Assembly: GCA_023554435.1 (NCBI GenBank)
Contig: JAMJQV010000050.1
Location: 1-12,861 of the forward strand
Direction of reading: 5' to 3'
Source of the DNA: Gemmatimonadota bacterium
Lineage (GTDB): Bacteria; Gemmatimonadota; Gemmatimonadetes; Palauibacterales; Palauibacteraceae
DNA length: 12,861 nucleotides
Shown here: positions 6,846-12,861 of the stretch, one piece after another
Numbering within the stretch: the first letter of the stretch is position 1
Layout of the letters: the number at the start of each line of letters is the position of its first letter
Made by a program: the position numbers and the translations under genes
The notes under the pieces: generated by a model
The model's input: only the letters and a program-made list of their open reading frames with translations
Told to the model about the DNA's origin: nothing
Databases searched by the model: none

Positions 6846-7619
6846 ATGACTCCACCCACCACCTTCCGCACCGATGCGCAGCCGGCAAGCGTCAGCCAGG
6901 GTTTCGGCGACTCGGAGATCCACGTTTGGAAGTCGACCCTCGACGTGTCCGACGCTCAACTGGAGGCGTTCGCCAGGACGCTGGGACCGGACGAACAGGA
7001 GCGGATCGGGCGGCTGAGGGCCGAATCGGACAGGATTCGAGCCACGGCCAGTCGCGGTCTGCTGAGGCATATCCTCGCGGACTACACCGGAAGGCAGGCG
7101 GCCGAGCTTAGCTTCACCTACGGGCAGGCGGGCAAGCCCGAGCTGCCTGGAACCGCTGACAGCGCACGCCTCTACTTCAACACGGCGCATTCGGGAGACC
7201 TGCTGCTCGTTGCCGTGGGTCGAGCGCCTTTCCTGGGCGTCGACGTCGAGCGCATCAGACCGGTCGCCCGTTGGGACCGCGTCGCCCAACGTGCGTTTTC
7301 GGAGGGGGAGTTGCGGGGGATCGAGGCGTTTCCGCGCGAGAGCCGCGAGGAGGCCTTCATCACCTGCTGGACTCGGAAGGAAGCCTGCGTCAAGGCGATC
7401 GGCGAAGGCGTGTGGTCAGCCTTCAGCCGATTCGAGGTCTCGGTGGAGCCCGGTGAGCCGGCGCGCGTGAGGTTGGTGGACGGGGACGAGGCCGCTGCGG
7501 CGAACTGGTCCCTGTACCACCTGGAGCCCGCCCCCGGCTTCGTGGGGGCGTTGGCGGTCCAGGGCACTGGTTGGCGTTTGCGGACCGGCACGCTGCAGAC
7601 GTTGGAGGGAAAGAGCTAG
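6846..7619 (+). CDS. Sfp-type 4'-phosphopantetheinyl transferase
   Basis: The 257-aa cytoplasmic enzyme transfers the 4'-phosphopantetheine arm of coenzyme A to a serine of acyl or peptidyl carrier proteins. The family motifs are all visible: FNTAHSGDLLLVAV (111-124), the Mg/CoA site LGVDVERI with Asp133 and Glu135, and the signature WTRKEACVKAIGEG with Trp175, Lys178, Glu179 and Lys183. The N-terminal RxxASRGLLR (65-74) helps bind CoA. The length fits the Sfp/Gsp/EntD-like subgroup (about 220-260 aa) rather than the ~120-aa AcpS type. An ATG at 6744 would add 34 Arg/Pro-rich residues with no family match, so I chose the ATG at 6846. No polyketide, peptide or fatty-acid synthase gene lies in the window, so the partner carrier protein is encoded elsewhere. 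It is divergent to the ADOP pair and may share its regulatory region. Confidence 0.92.
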   Translation: MTPPTTFRTDAQPASVSQGFGDSEIHVWKSTLDVSDAQLEAFARTLGPDEQERIGRLRAESDRIRATASRGLLRHILADYTGRQAAELSFTYGQAGKPELPGTADSARLYFNTAHSGDLLLVAVGRAPFLGVDVERIRPVARWDRVAQRAFSEGELRGIEAFPRESREEAFITCWTRKEACVKAIGEGVWSAFSRFEVSVEPGEPARVRLVDGDEAAAANWSLYHLEPAPGFVGALAVQGTGWRLRTGTLQTLEGKS

Positions 7620-7641
7620 CCGTACCCGCAGTTGCCCTCCA

Positions 7642-7656
7642 CGCCCGAATCGGGCG
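7642..7656 (+). terminator. Small hairpin between the transferase and TPR genes
   Basis: CGCCCG (7642-7647) and CGGGCG (7651-7656) form a 6-bp GC stem around the loop AAT, followed by ATCTTGGG. It lies 22 nt after the transferase stop codon. The T content after the stem is poor, so it is at best a weak terminator or an mRNA end-stabilising structure. Confidence 0.35.
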
Positions 7657-7714
7657 ATCTTGGGCCGCCGAACCGAGGCACAACCTGAGCGACAGACCGG
7701 GAGCGAAGTGATAC

Positions 7715-10066
7715 ATGGCAGGTACCCCCGCCTACCAGAGGCTGTTTGCTGAACTGAAACGCCGGCGAGTGTTCAAGGTCGCCGCCGTGTACGGTGCCGT
7801 GGCCTTCGTGGTGCTGCAGGTCGCCGACATCATGGTTCCGGCCCTGGTCCTGCCTGAAGCTCTCACCCGTGCGGTGGCGCTGATCCTCATCCTCGGGTTT
7901 CCGATTGCCCTGGTCCTGGCGTGGGCCTTCGAGCTGACGCCGGAGGGAATGAAGCGCACCGATGACCCGACCGAGGCGGAGATCGAGGCTATCGTGGCCC
8001 AGCCCCGCTCGCGCAGGTGGCCGAGCGGTGTTCTGGCACTGGCAGGGATCAGCGCATTGGTCGTGGGGGCGTTCTTCGTCCTGCGGCCGGAAGTCACGTT
8101 CCGCGGGCCCCGTGTCGTCGAGGCGGGCGAAGCGCTACCCGCCATCGCGGTCCTTCCGTTCTCGGTCAGCGGTCCCGACTCGGAGTTCTGGCGCGAGGGC
8201 ATGGCGAATACCCTCGCGACCAACCTCAACGGCCTCGCCGGACTGCGCACGGTGTCCAGCCGCACGGTCCTGTCTCGCTGGGATGCGGCAGTCGGGGAAG
8301 AAGAAGCTCCCGACCTGACCACGGCCCTCGACGTGGCGCGCCAGGCCGGCGCGGCGTATGCCGTGATCGGAGATCTGGTGGTCGCGGGCGACCGCACGCA
8401 GGCCTCGGCCGACATCTATGACGTCGAATCGGGACAGCAGATCGGGCAGGCTCGCTCGGTAGGCTCGGTGGAAGGGGACAGCGCCTTCGCACTGATCGAT
8501 CGGTTCACGGTAGAGATCGTGGGCGTAGCTCCGACGCCTGAGGACGCGACGATTTCCAACGTGGATCTGGCCAGCCTTACCACGACGTCCGTGGATGCCC
8601 TCAAGGCCTACCTGGAGGGAGAGGCCCAATACCGGCGCTCGGCCTTCGTCGAAGCGATTGAGGCCTACCAGCGGGCCGTGGAGATCGACTCCACGTTCGC
8701 CATGGCGCACTACCGCCTGTCCAAGGCGTACGGATGGGAACGGGGAAACGGGGGATTCGGCGGACACTTCCGCACCGCCCAGCGCCTGTCCGACCGGCTC
8801 GCGGAGCGCGAGAGAACCCAGGTGGAAGCGTATGTGGCCTTCCTTGATGGCCGCATCCTCGAGACGATAGACATGCTCGAAGAGGCCGTCCGCAGGCATC
8901 CGGACGACGTCGAGGCGTGGTTCACGCTCGGGGACGCGTTCTACCACATCGGCGACCAGGCGCTGCGAGATCGCCTCTCGGAAAGCGACCGCGCTTTCGA
9001 ACGGGCCCTCGCCCTCGATCCGACGCTGGGGCCGACCCACATTCACCTCATCGCCAACGCCTTCGAGATGGGAGACAGCGCGCTGGCACGCCAGCGCCTG
9101 GCGGAGTACCGCGTCTATGCGGCAGGGAGCCCGACCATGCAGGCCAACGACCTCGCGTACGCGATCGCCTTCGGTGAAGGGCCGGCGCGCGAGGAGGCCA
9201 TGGCAGTGCTCGACACGGTGTCATTCCAGGACGTTAACGCAATGAGCACGATTCCCGCGTCGCTGCTTCACCCGAGCATGCTGGATGCGAGGGTCGAGGC
9301 CACGGAGCGGCTGCTCGCCGGCGGGGCGGCCGATGCGAATCAGGAATTCCTCTTCCTGGTGGGGCTCACGGGCGCCGCGCGTGAGCGTGGACGGTGGAGT
9401 GATTTCGAGGCTTTGTATGAAGATCCGCGGCTCGAGGGCGCCGTGGAGTTCGAGGTCTACCGGGCGTGGCTGGAAGGCATGACCGTGCCGGAGGAAATCT
9501 TGGAGCGCGACCTCGTTCTTACTCCGGCGGACACCCTCTTCGACGCCAAGCAGGTGGTGGGCATGTTCGTGGCGGCCGACCGTGGAGAGATGACCGAGGT
9601 GGCCCGCCAGACCTCGAGGTTGCTCGCGCAGGCGGATGTGGATGAAGCGGAAGGCAACGAGGCCTTCGCTGAAACCGGGCGCTGGCTGGCCGAGATGGCG
9701 ACGGCGCGGGCCGAGTGGCACGCCGGGAACCCGGAGGCGATCGCCCGTCTTGCGGCGGTGCAGAGGCAAGCCACCGGCTGGCAGTTCATGGTGCCTCTGA
9801 ACGAGATTCAGCGCCTGTGGCTGGCCGATATGTACCTCGCCGAGGGGCGGGACACTGAGGCGGAGATCTACTACCGATCGCTCGACCGCGTGCCACGCGC
9901 CGTCCTCGCTCTGGGACGGCTCCGCGATGCGGCCGGCGACACTGAGGAGGCAGCGCGGTTCTACGCACGCTTCATCCAGTTCTGGAGAGACGCCGATCCC
10001 GAGCTGCAGCCGCTCGTGGAAGAAGCGCGGACCCGGCTACAGGAGATCGTGAGCGCGCGGGGGTAG
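7715..10066 (+). CDS. Membrane-anchored TolB/FlgO-like and TPR protein
   Basis: The 783-aa protein begins with the widespread module FAELKRRRVFKVAAVYGAVA, with membrane segments at ~22-44 and ~52-73 ending in AWAFELTPEGMKR, and a third at ~104-123. Residues ~141-270 form a TolB-N/FlgO-like domain (LPAIAVLPFSVSGPDSEFWREGMANTLATNL), usually attached to signalling or regulatory proteins. The rest is helical and TPR-like; clear repeats start at ~303-340 (AFVEAIEAYQRAVEIDSTFAMAHYRLSKAY) and ~400-450. Related proteins often carry an N-terminal winged-helix, kinase or cyclase domain. This one has none, so it is probably a scaffold or sensor in the inner membrane with the TPR part outside the cytoplasm; that topology is inferred. 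The ATG at 7715 starts exactly at the family N-terminus; its Shine-Dalgarno (GGGAG, 7699-7703) is rather far. Substrate and partner are unknown. Confidence 0.85.
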   Translation: MAGTPAYQRLFAELKRRRVFKVAAVYGAVAFVVLQVADIMVPALVLPEALTRAVALILILGFPIALVLAWAFELTPEGMKRTDDPTEAEIEAIVAQPRSRRWPSGVLALAGISALVVGAFFVLRPEVTFRGPRVVEAGEALPAIAVLPFSVSGPDSEFWREGMANTLATNLNGLAGLRTVSSRTVLSRWDAAVGEEEAPDLTTALDVARQAGAAYAVIGDLVVAGDRTQASADIYDVESGQQIGQARSVGSVEGDSAFALIDRFTVEIVGVAPTPEDATISNVDLASLTTTSVDALKAYLEGEAQYRRSAFVEAIEAYQRAVEIDSTFAMAHYRLSKAYGWERGNGGFGGHFRTAQRLSDRLAERERTQVEAYVAFLDGRILETIDMLEEAVRRHPDDVEAWFTLGDAFYHIGDQALRDRLSESDRAFERALALDPTLGPTHIHLIANAFEMGDSALARQRLAEYRVYAAGSPTMQANDLAYAIAFGEGPAREEAMAVLDTVSFQDVNAMSTIPASLLHPSMLDARVEATERLLAGGAADANQEFLFLVGLTGAARERGRWSDFEALYEDPRLEGAVEFEVYRAWLEGMTVPEEILERDLVLTPADTLFDAKQVVGMFVAADRGEMTEVARQTSRLLAQADVDEAEGNEAFAETGRWLAEMATARAEWHAGNPEAIARLAAVQRQATGWQFMVPLNEIQRLWLADMYLAEGRDTEAEIYYRSLDRVPRAVLALGRLRDAAGDTEEAARFYARFIQFWRDADPELQPLVEEARTRLQEIVSARG

Positions 10067-10075
10067 TCCCTGCCC

Positions 10076-10091
10076 GGGCCAACCCTGGCCC
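10076..10091 (+). terminator. Hairpin after the TPR gene
   Basis: GGGCCA (10076-10081) pairs with TGGCCC (10086-10091) around the loop ACCC. It begins 10 nt after the stop codon of the TPR gene and precedes the lipoprotein gene start at 10166. There is no U tract, so an efficient intrinsic terminator is unlikely; partial termination or mRNA protection is possible. Confidence 0.3.
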
Positions 10092-10165
10092 CGTTCGTCC
10101 TGTCTAAGCGGTGACAAGCTCGCCCCGTCCACATGCTGGCTCGAAATCCGGAGACGATCTGCGCC

Positions 10166-11446
10166 ATGAGCCGAATCCTCCGCAGTGCCTCGTTACCCAT
10201 CATTGCGCTTCTCACGACGGCCTGCGGCCCGGGAGCCGACAACTCAGGCTCTGACGCCCTCCGCTGGCAGGCCGCCATCGACACGATCGCCGACACCGTC
10301 GTCGTCCGAACCGTTGCCGGTCAGATGTGGGAGTCGGACCGACAGCTGGTGTCCGAAGTCAGCATCGGCGTCCTGGAGGGAGACGAGAAGTACCAGTTCG
10401 GCCGGCTGCGGGCGATCGCCGTGGACCTGAATGGCAACATGTACGCGTTCGATTCCCATGTCCCGGTGCTTCGGGTATACGGTCCGGACGGCGCGTGGCT
10501 CAGGGACATCGGCCGGGAAGGAGAGGGACCGGGCGAGTACAAGCAGCCGGACGCCGGGCTCGCGATGCTCAGGGACGGCCGGGTGGCCCTGCGCGATCCG
10601 GGCAACGGTCGCATCACGTTGTATAAACCGGACGGTGCATACGATGGATTCTACCGCATCGCTGGCAGTTTCAATACCAGCTCGCCCCTCACCGCGGATA
10701 CCACAGGAACTCTGTTGACGCCCACCGTCGTCAACCTCGGAGAATCGGTCTTCGAGTGGAAGTCCGGCCTCGCCCGCTACTTCCTCGATGGCTCAGTCGA
10801 TACGCTCATGGTCCCGGACCTCGGATACGAGGAGGCACAGGTATCGGCCGAGCGTGAGGGCAGCATGAGCATCAACGGTGTGCCCTTCGCGCCCGAGCAG
10901 GTCACGGCGTACAGCCCGAAGGGGTATTTCCTCGTCGGCATAAGCGAGGACTACGCCTTCGATCTGCTGCGGCCGGAGGGGGTCCTGCGGATTCAGAAGG
11001 CGTACGAACCGGTGGCTGTCTATCCCGGCGAGGCGGACGCCGAGCGCGAGGCCACGACCGACAACTTCAAGCAGAACTACCCGGGTTGGAAATGGAACGG
11101 TCCGCCGATACCGGATGTGAAGCCGGCCTACGATGGATTCTACCCTGCCGAGGACGGTCGAATCTGGGTACACGTCCCGGCGCCCTCGGAGCGTTACATG
11201 GACGCCGAGGACCAGAAGGCGGAGGAGGAACGGCTCGGTCGGGCGGTGAACCCGTACCGGGCCCCCGTCCTCTTCGATGTGTTCGAACCGACGGGTGAAT
11301 ACCTGGGGCAGGTGTCCACACCCGAAGGCTTCTCTCTCCGACCGAAGCCCATATTCAGGGGCGACAACGTCTGGGCCACGGTGCGCGACGAGTACGACGT
11401 ACAGCGCCTGCACCGGTTCCGGATGGAGGCGATTACCACGGATTGA
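10166..11446 (+). CDS. Lipoprotein 6-bladed beta-propeller
   Basis: The 426-aa protein has a lipoprotein signal: MSRILR, hydrophobic residues 8-18 and LTTAC, with Cys20 as the likely lipidation site. After a spacer come repeated beta-propeller blades, such as LRAIAVDLNGNMYAFDSHVPVLRVYGPDGAWLRDI and the signature GREGEGPGEY. This signature is typical of the 6-bladed propeller proteins frequent in Bacteroidota and Gemmatimonadota, whose ligand is generally unknown. YDGFY occurs twice, encoded by the same 16 bases. The ATG at 10133 would place 11 extra residues (MLARNPETICA) ahead of the signal. The ATG at 10166 gives a normal lipoprotein signal length and has GGAG at 10150-10153, so I prefer it. 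It is 99 nt from the previous gene. The protein is probably anchored in the outer or inner membrane facing the periplasm; its partner is not evident. Confidence 0.88.
   Translation: MSRILRSASLPIIALLTTACGPGADNSGSDALRWQAAIDTIADTVVVRTVAGQMWESDRQLVSEVSIGVLEGDEKYQFGRLRAIAVDLNGNMYAFDSHVPVLRVYGPDGAWLRDIGREGEGPGEYKQPDAGLAMLRDGRVALRDPGNGRITLYKPDGAYDGFYRIAGSFNTSSPLTADTTGTLLTPTVVNLGESVFEWKSGLARYFLDGSVDTLMVPDLGYEEAQVSAEREGSMSINGVPFAPEQVTAYSPKGYFLVGISEDYAFDLLRPEGVLRIQKAYEPVAVYPGEADAEREATTDNFKQNYPGWKWNGPPIPDVKPAYDGFYPAEDGRIWVHVPAPSERYMDAEDQKAEEERLGRAVNPYRAPVLFDVFEPTGEYLGQVSTPEGFSLRPKPIFRGDNVWATVRDEYDVQRLHRFRMEAITTD
10640..11144 (+). repeat. 16-bp exact repeat inside the propeller gene
   Basis: TACGATGGATTCTACC occurs at 10640-10655 and again at 11129-11144. 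The copies are 489 bp apart (163 codons) and in the same reading frame, each encoding YDGFY. The flanking residues differ (LYKPDGA before the first, PDVKPA before the second). Confidence 0.85.
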
Positions 11447-11479
11447 CCGGAGCCTTCGAGGACGGTTGCAGCGAGTCTT

Positions 11480-11492
11480 GATCGCGGCGATC
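11480..11492. repeat. 13-nt palindrome just upstream of the CDF start
   Basis: GATCGC (11480-11485), a central G, and GCGATC (11487-11492) form a perfect dyad that ends 7 nt before the ATG at 11500. It covers the position where a Shine-Dalgarno sequence would be expected, and no strong one is visible there. It could be an operator or a small hairpin affecting initiation, or chance. Confidence 0.4.
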
Positions 11493-11499
11493 TTCCGGC

Positions 11500-12432
11500 A
11501 TGGCATCCGGAAGCACGAAAGCCGTCGTCGCCGCCATGATCGCCAACGCGATCATCGCCGTCGCCAAGTTCGCGGCCTCCGCGGTTACCGGCAGTTCCGC
11601 CATGCTCTCCGAGGGCATCCACTCGGTGGCCGACACCGGGAACCAGGCCCTGCTCCTGTTCGGCAACCGCCGAAGCCACAAGCCCGCCGACCGGCAGCAT
11701 CCCCTTGGCTACGGCCAGGAACTGTACTTCTGGAGTCTCATCGTCGCCATGATCCTGTTCGGGCTCGGCGGTGGCTTCAGCATGTACGAGGGAATCGCCC
11801 ACCTGGCGCATCCGGAGGTACCGCAGAACCCGGGCTGGAACTACGCGGTGCTGGCGCTCGCCTTCATCGTGGAGAGTGTGGCGCTACGAGTCGCTCTGCG
11901 TGAACTCGGCGGGAAGGGAAGCGGGAAGAATCTCTGGCAGCGAGTCCGCGACTGCACGGATCCACGTGTGTTCGTCCCGGTGGCGGAGGATATCTCGGCC
12001 CTGGCGGGGGTCGTGGTGGCCTTCATCGGCATCTACCTGGCCCGCGCGCTGAACATCCCCGCCCTCGACGCGGCCGCCTCGATCGTGATCGGATTCATCC
12101 TGGCGGGCGTGGCCATCTTCCTGGGGTACGAGACCCGAGCTCTTCTCGTAGGTGAGGGGATCTCGGAGAGCCTGAACGGGGAGGTGGAGCGGATCTGCCA
12201 GGAGGACGAGGGCGTGGAGCGGGTGGTCCGGATCATGGGGGTATATCTGGGACCGGACGACATTCTCCTCACGCTCGGCCTCGAGTTCTCGGCGGGTCAC
12301 GACGTGGAGGACGCAGCCCGGGCGGTGGACCGCATCGAGAGGCGGCTCCGGGAAGCCGACCCTCGTGTCACGCGCGTGTTCGTGGAGCCCGAGGTCTCGA
12401 CCGACCCGGGTGGACTCGAGACCCCGTTCTGA
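11500..12432 (+). CDS. Cation diffusion facilitator transporter, ZnT9-like subfamily
   Basis: The 310-aa inner-membrane protein is a CDF family member, normally a proton-coupled exporter of Zn2+ or a related divalent cation. Six membrane segments are visible: ~8-28, 33-53, 76-97, 112-132, 163-183 and 190-211, followed by a cytoplasmic C-terminal domain (~215-300, GVERVVRIMGVYLGPDDILLTLGLEF). TM2 carries the metal site His41xxxAsp45 in LSEGIHSVADTGNQ, and the loop has the family motif HPLGYG (67-72). In TM5 the usual HxxxD pair is replaced by EDISALAG (Glu163, Asp164), which, with the TGNQ sequence, matches the SLC30A9/ZnT9-like branch. Metal specificity is therefore uncertain. The ATG at 11500 opens the family N-terminus, but its ribosome binding site is weak and occupied by a palindrome. 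It lies 53 nt after the propeller gene. Confidence 0.92.
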   Translation: MASGSTKAVVAAMIANAIIAVAKFAASAVTGSSAMLSEGIHSVADTGNQALLLFGNRRSHKPADRQHPLGYGQELYFWSLIVAMILFGLGGGFSMYEGIAHLAHPEVPQNPGWNYAVLALAFIVESVALRVALRELGGKGSGKNLWQRVRDCTDPRVFVPVAEDISALAGVVVAFIGIYLARALNIPALDAAASIVIGFILAGVAIFLGYETRALLVGEGISESLNGEVERICQEDEGVERVVRIMGVYLGPDDILLTLGLEFSAGHDVEDAARAVDRIERRLREADPRVTRVFVEPEVSTDPGGLETPF

Positions 12433-12483
12433 CCCGCAGTACTCAGCAATTCTACGGGCACGTCTCTTGCCTCATTACCCCAA

Positions 12484-12586
12484 CTGTCACATCGACGTAA
12501 ACACCTAGAAAACAAGGTGGTTACATTGAATTTAGGGGTAGTCATATTGGACAAGGCTTCCCAACGGCGGTCAATCTGTCACATCG
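12484..12586 (+). repeat. Direct repeat CTGTCACATCG in the receptor leader region
   Basis: CTGTCACATCG occurs exactly at 12484-12494 and 12576-12586, 92 bp apart, and the match extends to 14 of 16 positions in the context A(A/T)CTGTCACATCG(A/T)CG. The copies bracket the most AT-rich part of the 205-nt gap between the CDF gene and the receptor gene. They may be regulator sites around the receptor promoter. I found no convincing -35/-10 pair between them, and no terminator for the CDF gene. Confidence 0.5.
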
Positions 12587-12626
12587 TCGACTGCGATCGC
12601 GGTTGGCCGCTCACTATCCACGTCAT

Positions 12627-12631
12627 GGAGG
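12627..12631 (+). promoter_or_regulatory. Ribosome binding site of the receptor gene
   Basis: GGAGG lies 6 nt upstream of the ATG at 12638, which is optimal spacing. It fixes the start of the partial gene at the right edge and rules out the out-of-frame ATG at 12625. Confidence 0.75.
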
Positions 12632-12637
12632 TCAACC

Positions 12638-12861
12638 ATGAGCAGGTGGGTTAGACACTTCCTGGTCTTGCTTGCAGCGACCGCTGTGAGCGCAACTCAA
12701 CTACAGGCGCAGGCGACCGGAGAGATCCGAGGGAGAGTCATTTCTTCCGATCTCAACGCTCCCCTCGTCGACGCCACGGTGATGGTCGCCGGCCAGACCG
12801 TGCTGAGCGAGGCCGGCGGCTTCTTTGTCGTGCCGAATGTCGCGGCCGGGGTCCACACGCT
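12638..12861 (+). CDS. TonB-dependent receptor-like protein, N-terminal fragment
   Basis: Translating from 12638 gives 74 codons open to the window end, so the gene is cut by the window edge rather than broken. The product starts with a signal peptide (MSRWVRHFLVLLAATAVSATQLQAQA; cleavage probably after Ala24 or Ala26). It continues with GEIRGRVISSDLNAPLVDATVMVAG and GGFFVVPNVAAGVHTL. This is the carboxypeptidase-regulatory-like beta-sandwich (CarboxypepD_reg type) that precedes the plug domain in many TonB-dependent outer-membrane receptors. The GxVxxxxxxxPLxxAxVxVxG pattern is clear. The missing C-terminal part would decide between a receptor/transporter and another secreted protein with the same domain. 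A GGAGG 6 nt upstream supports the start. Its separate AT-rich leader suggests independent regulation from the CDF gene. Confidence 0.72.
   Translation, partial: MSRWVRHFLVLLAATAVSATQLQAQATGEIRGRVISSDLNAPLVDATVMVAGQTVLSEAGGFFVVPNVAAGVHT

Noticed and set aside
6832..7663. Shared 10-mer GCGATCTTGG upstream of both the transferase and the TPR gene
   Set aside because: Many 10-mers repeat by chance in a window of this length, and the two copies lie at very different distances from the start codons (4 and 51 nt).
8135..9046. 303-codon open frame on the minus strand inside the TPR gene
   Set aside because: It is fully antisense to a gene with clear membrane and TolB-like motifs and has low-complexity Arg/Gly-rich composition.
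10133..10165. Upstream ATG of the lipoprotein propeller
   Set aside because: It adds MLARNPETICA in front of a complete lipoprotein signal, and GGAG at 10150-10153 fits the ATG at 10166 better.
1..12861. Mobile elements, CRISPR arrays, tRNA or rRNA genes
   Set aside because: I saw no transposase, integrase, regularly spaced repeats or recognisable structural RNA on either strand; small RNAs cannot be excluded by reading alone.

Overview
The window looks like a chromosomal segment of a GC-rich Gram-negative bacterium, most likely Gemmatimonadota or a close relative, with Acidobacteriota as the alternative. The reasons are the two ~800-residue orphan permeases of the ADOP type, a lipoprotein beta-propeller with the GREGEGPGEY signature, a secreted protein ending in a YDVGDFRAFL dockerin-like tail, and the start of an outer-membrane receptor with a carboxypeptidase-regulatory-like domain. 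This assignment rests on recalled family features, not on a database search. I see no phage, IS, CRISPR, tRNA or rRNA. No gene-free stretch exceeds 300 bases; the largest gaps are at 1-165, 1633-1807, 6653-6845 and 12433-12637.

Layout, left to right. Positions 1-165 hold an AT-rich regulatory segment with a good sigma70-type promoter pointing left out of the window, bracketed by a perfect 10-bp inverted repeat, and then a very GC-rich hairpin. From 6652 down to 166 all genes are on the minus strand: two tandem ADOP permeases (6652-4232 and 4228-1808, only 3 nt apart and each exactly 806 aa), a 175-bp gap, a secreted beta-propeller with a dockerin-like C-terminus (1632-595), and a small lipoprotein (582-166) translated from a Shine-Dalgarno lying directly after the propeller stop codon. 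From 6846 rightward all genes are on the plus strand: an Sfp-type phosphopantetheinyl transferase, a membrane-anchored TolB/FlgO-like plus TPR protein, a lipoprotein 6-bladed beta-propeller, a ZnT9-like CDF cation transporter, and, after a 205-bp AT-richer leader with repeats, the first 74 codons of a probable TonB-dependent receptor that runs off the window.

How the genes relate. The ADOP pair is almost certainly one transcript and encodes inner-membrane FtsX/MacB-type permease subunits without a partner ATPase in view. The propeller and small lipoprotein form a second tightly coupled pair. Their combination of a dockerin-like tail and an anchored beta-sandwich lipoprotein is the most intriguing possible system here, though it is a hypothesis. 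The plus-strand genes are spaced 53-99 nt apart and need not form one functional unit: the phosphopantetheinyl transferase has no carrier-protein synthase beside it within the window.
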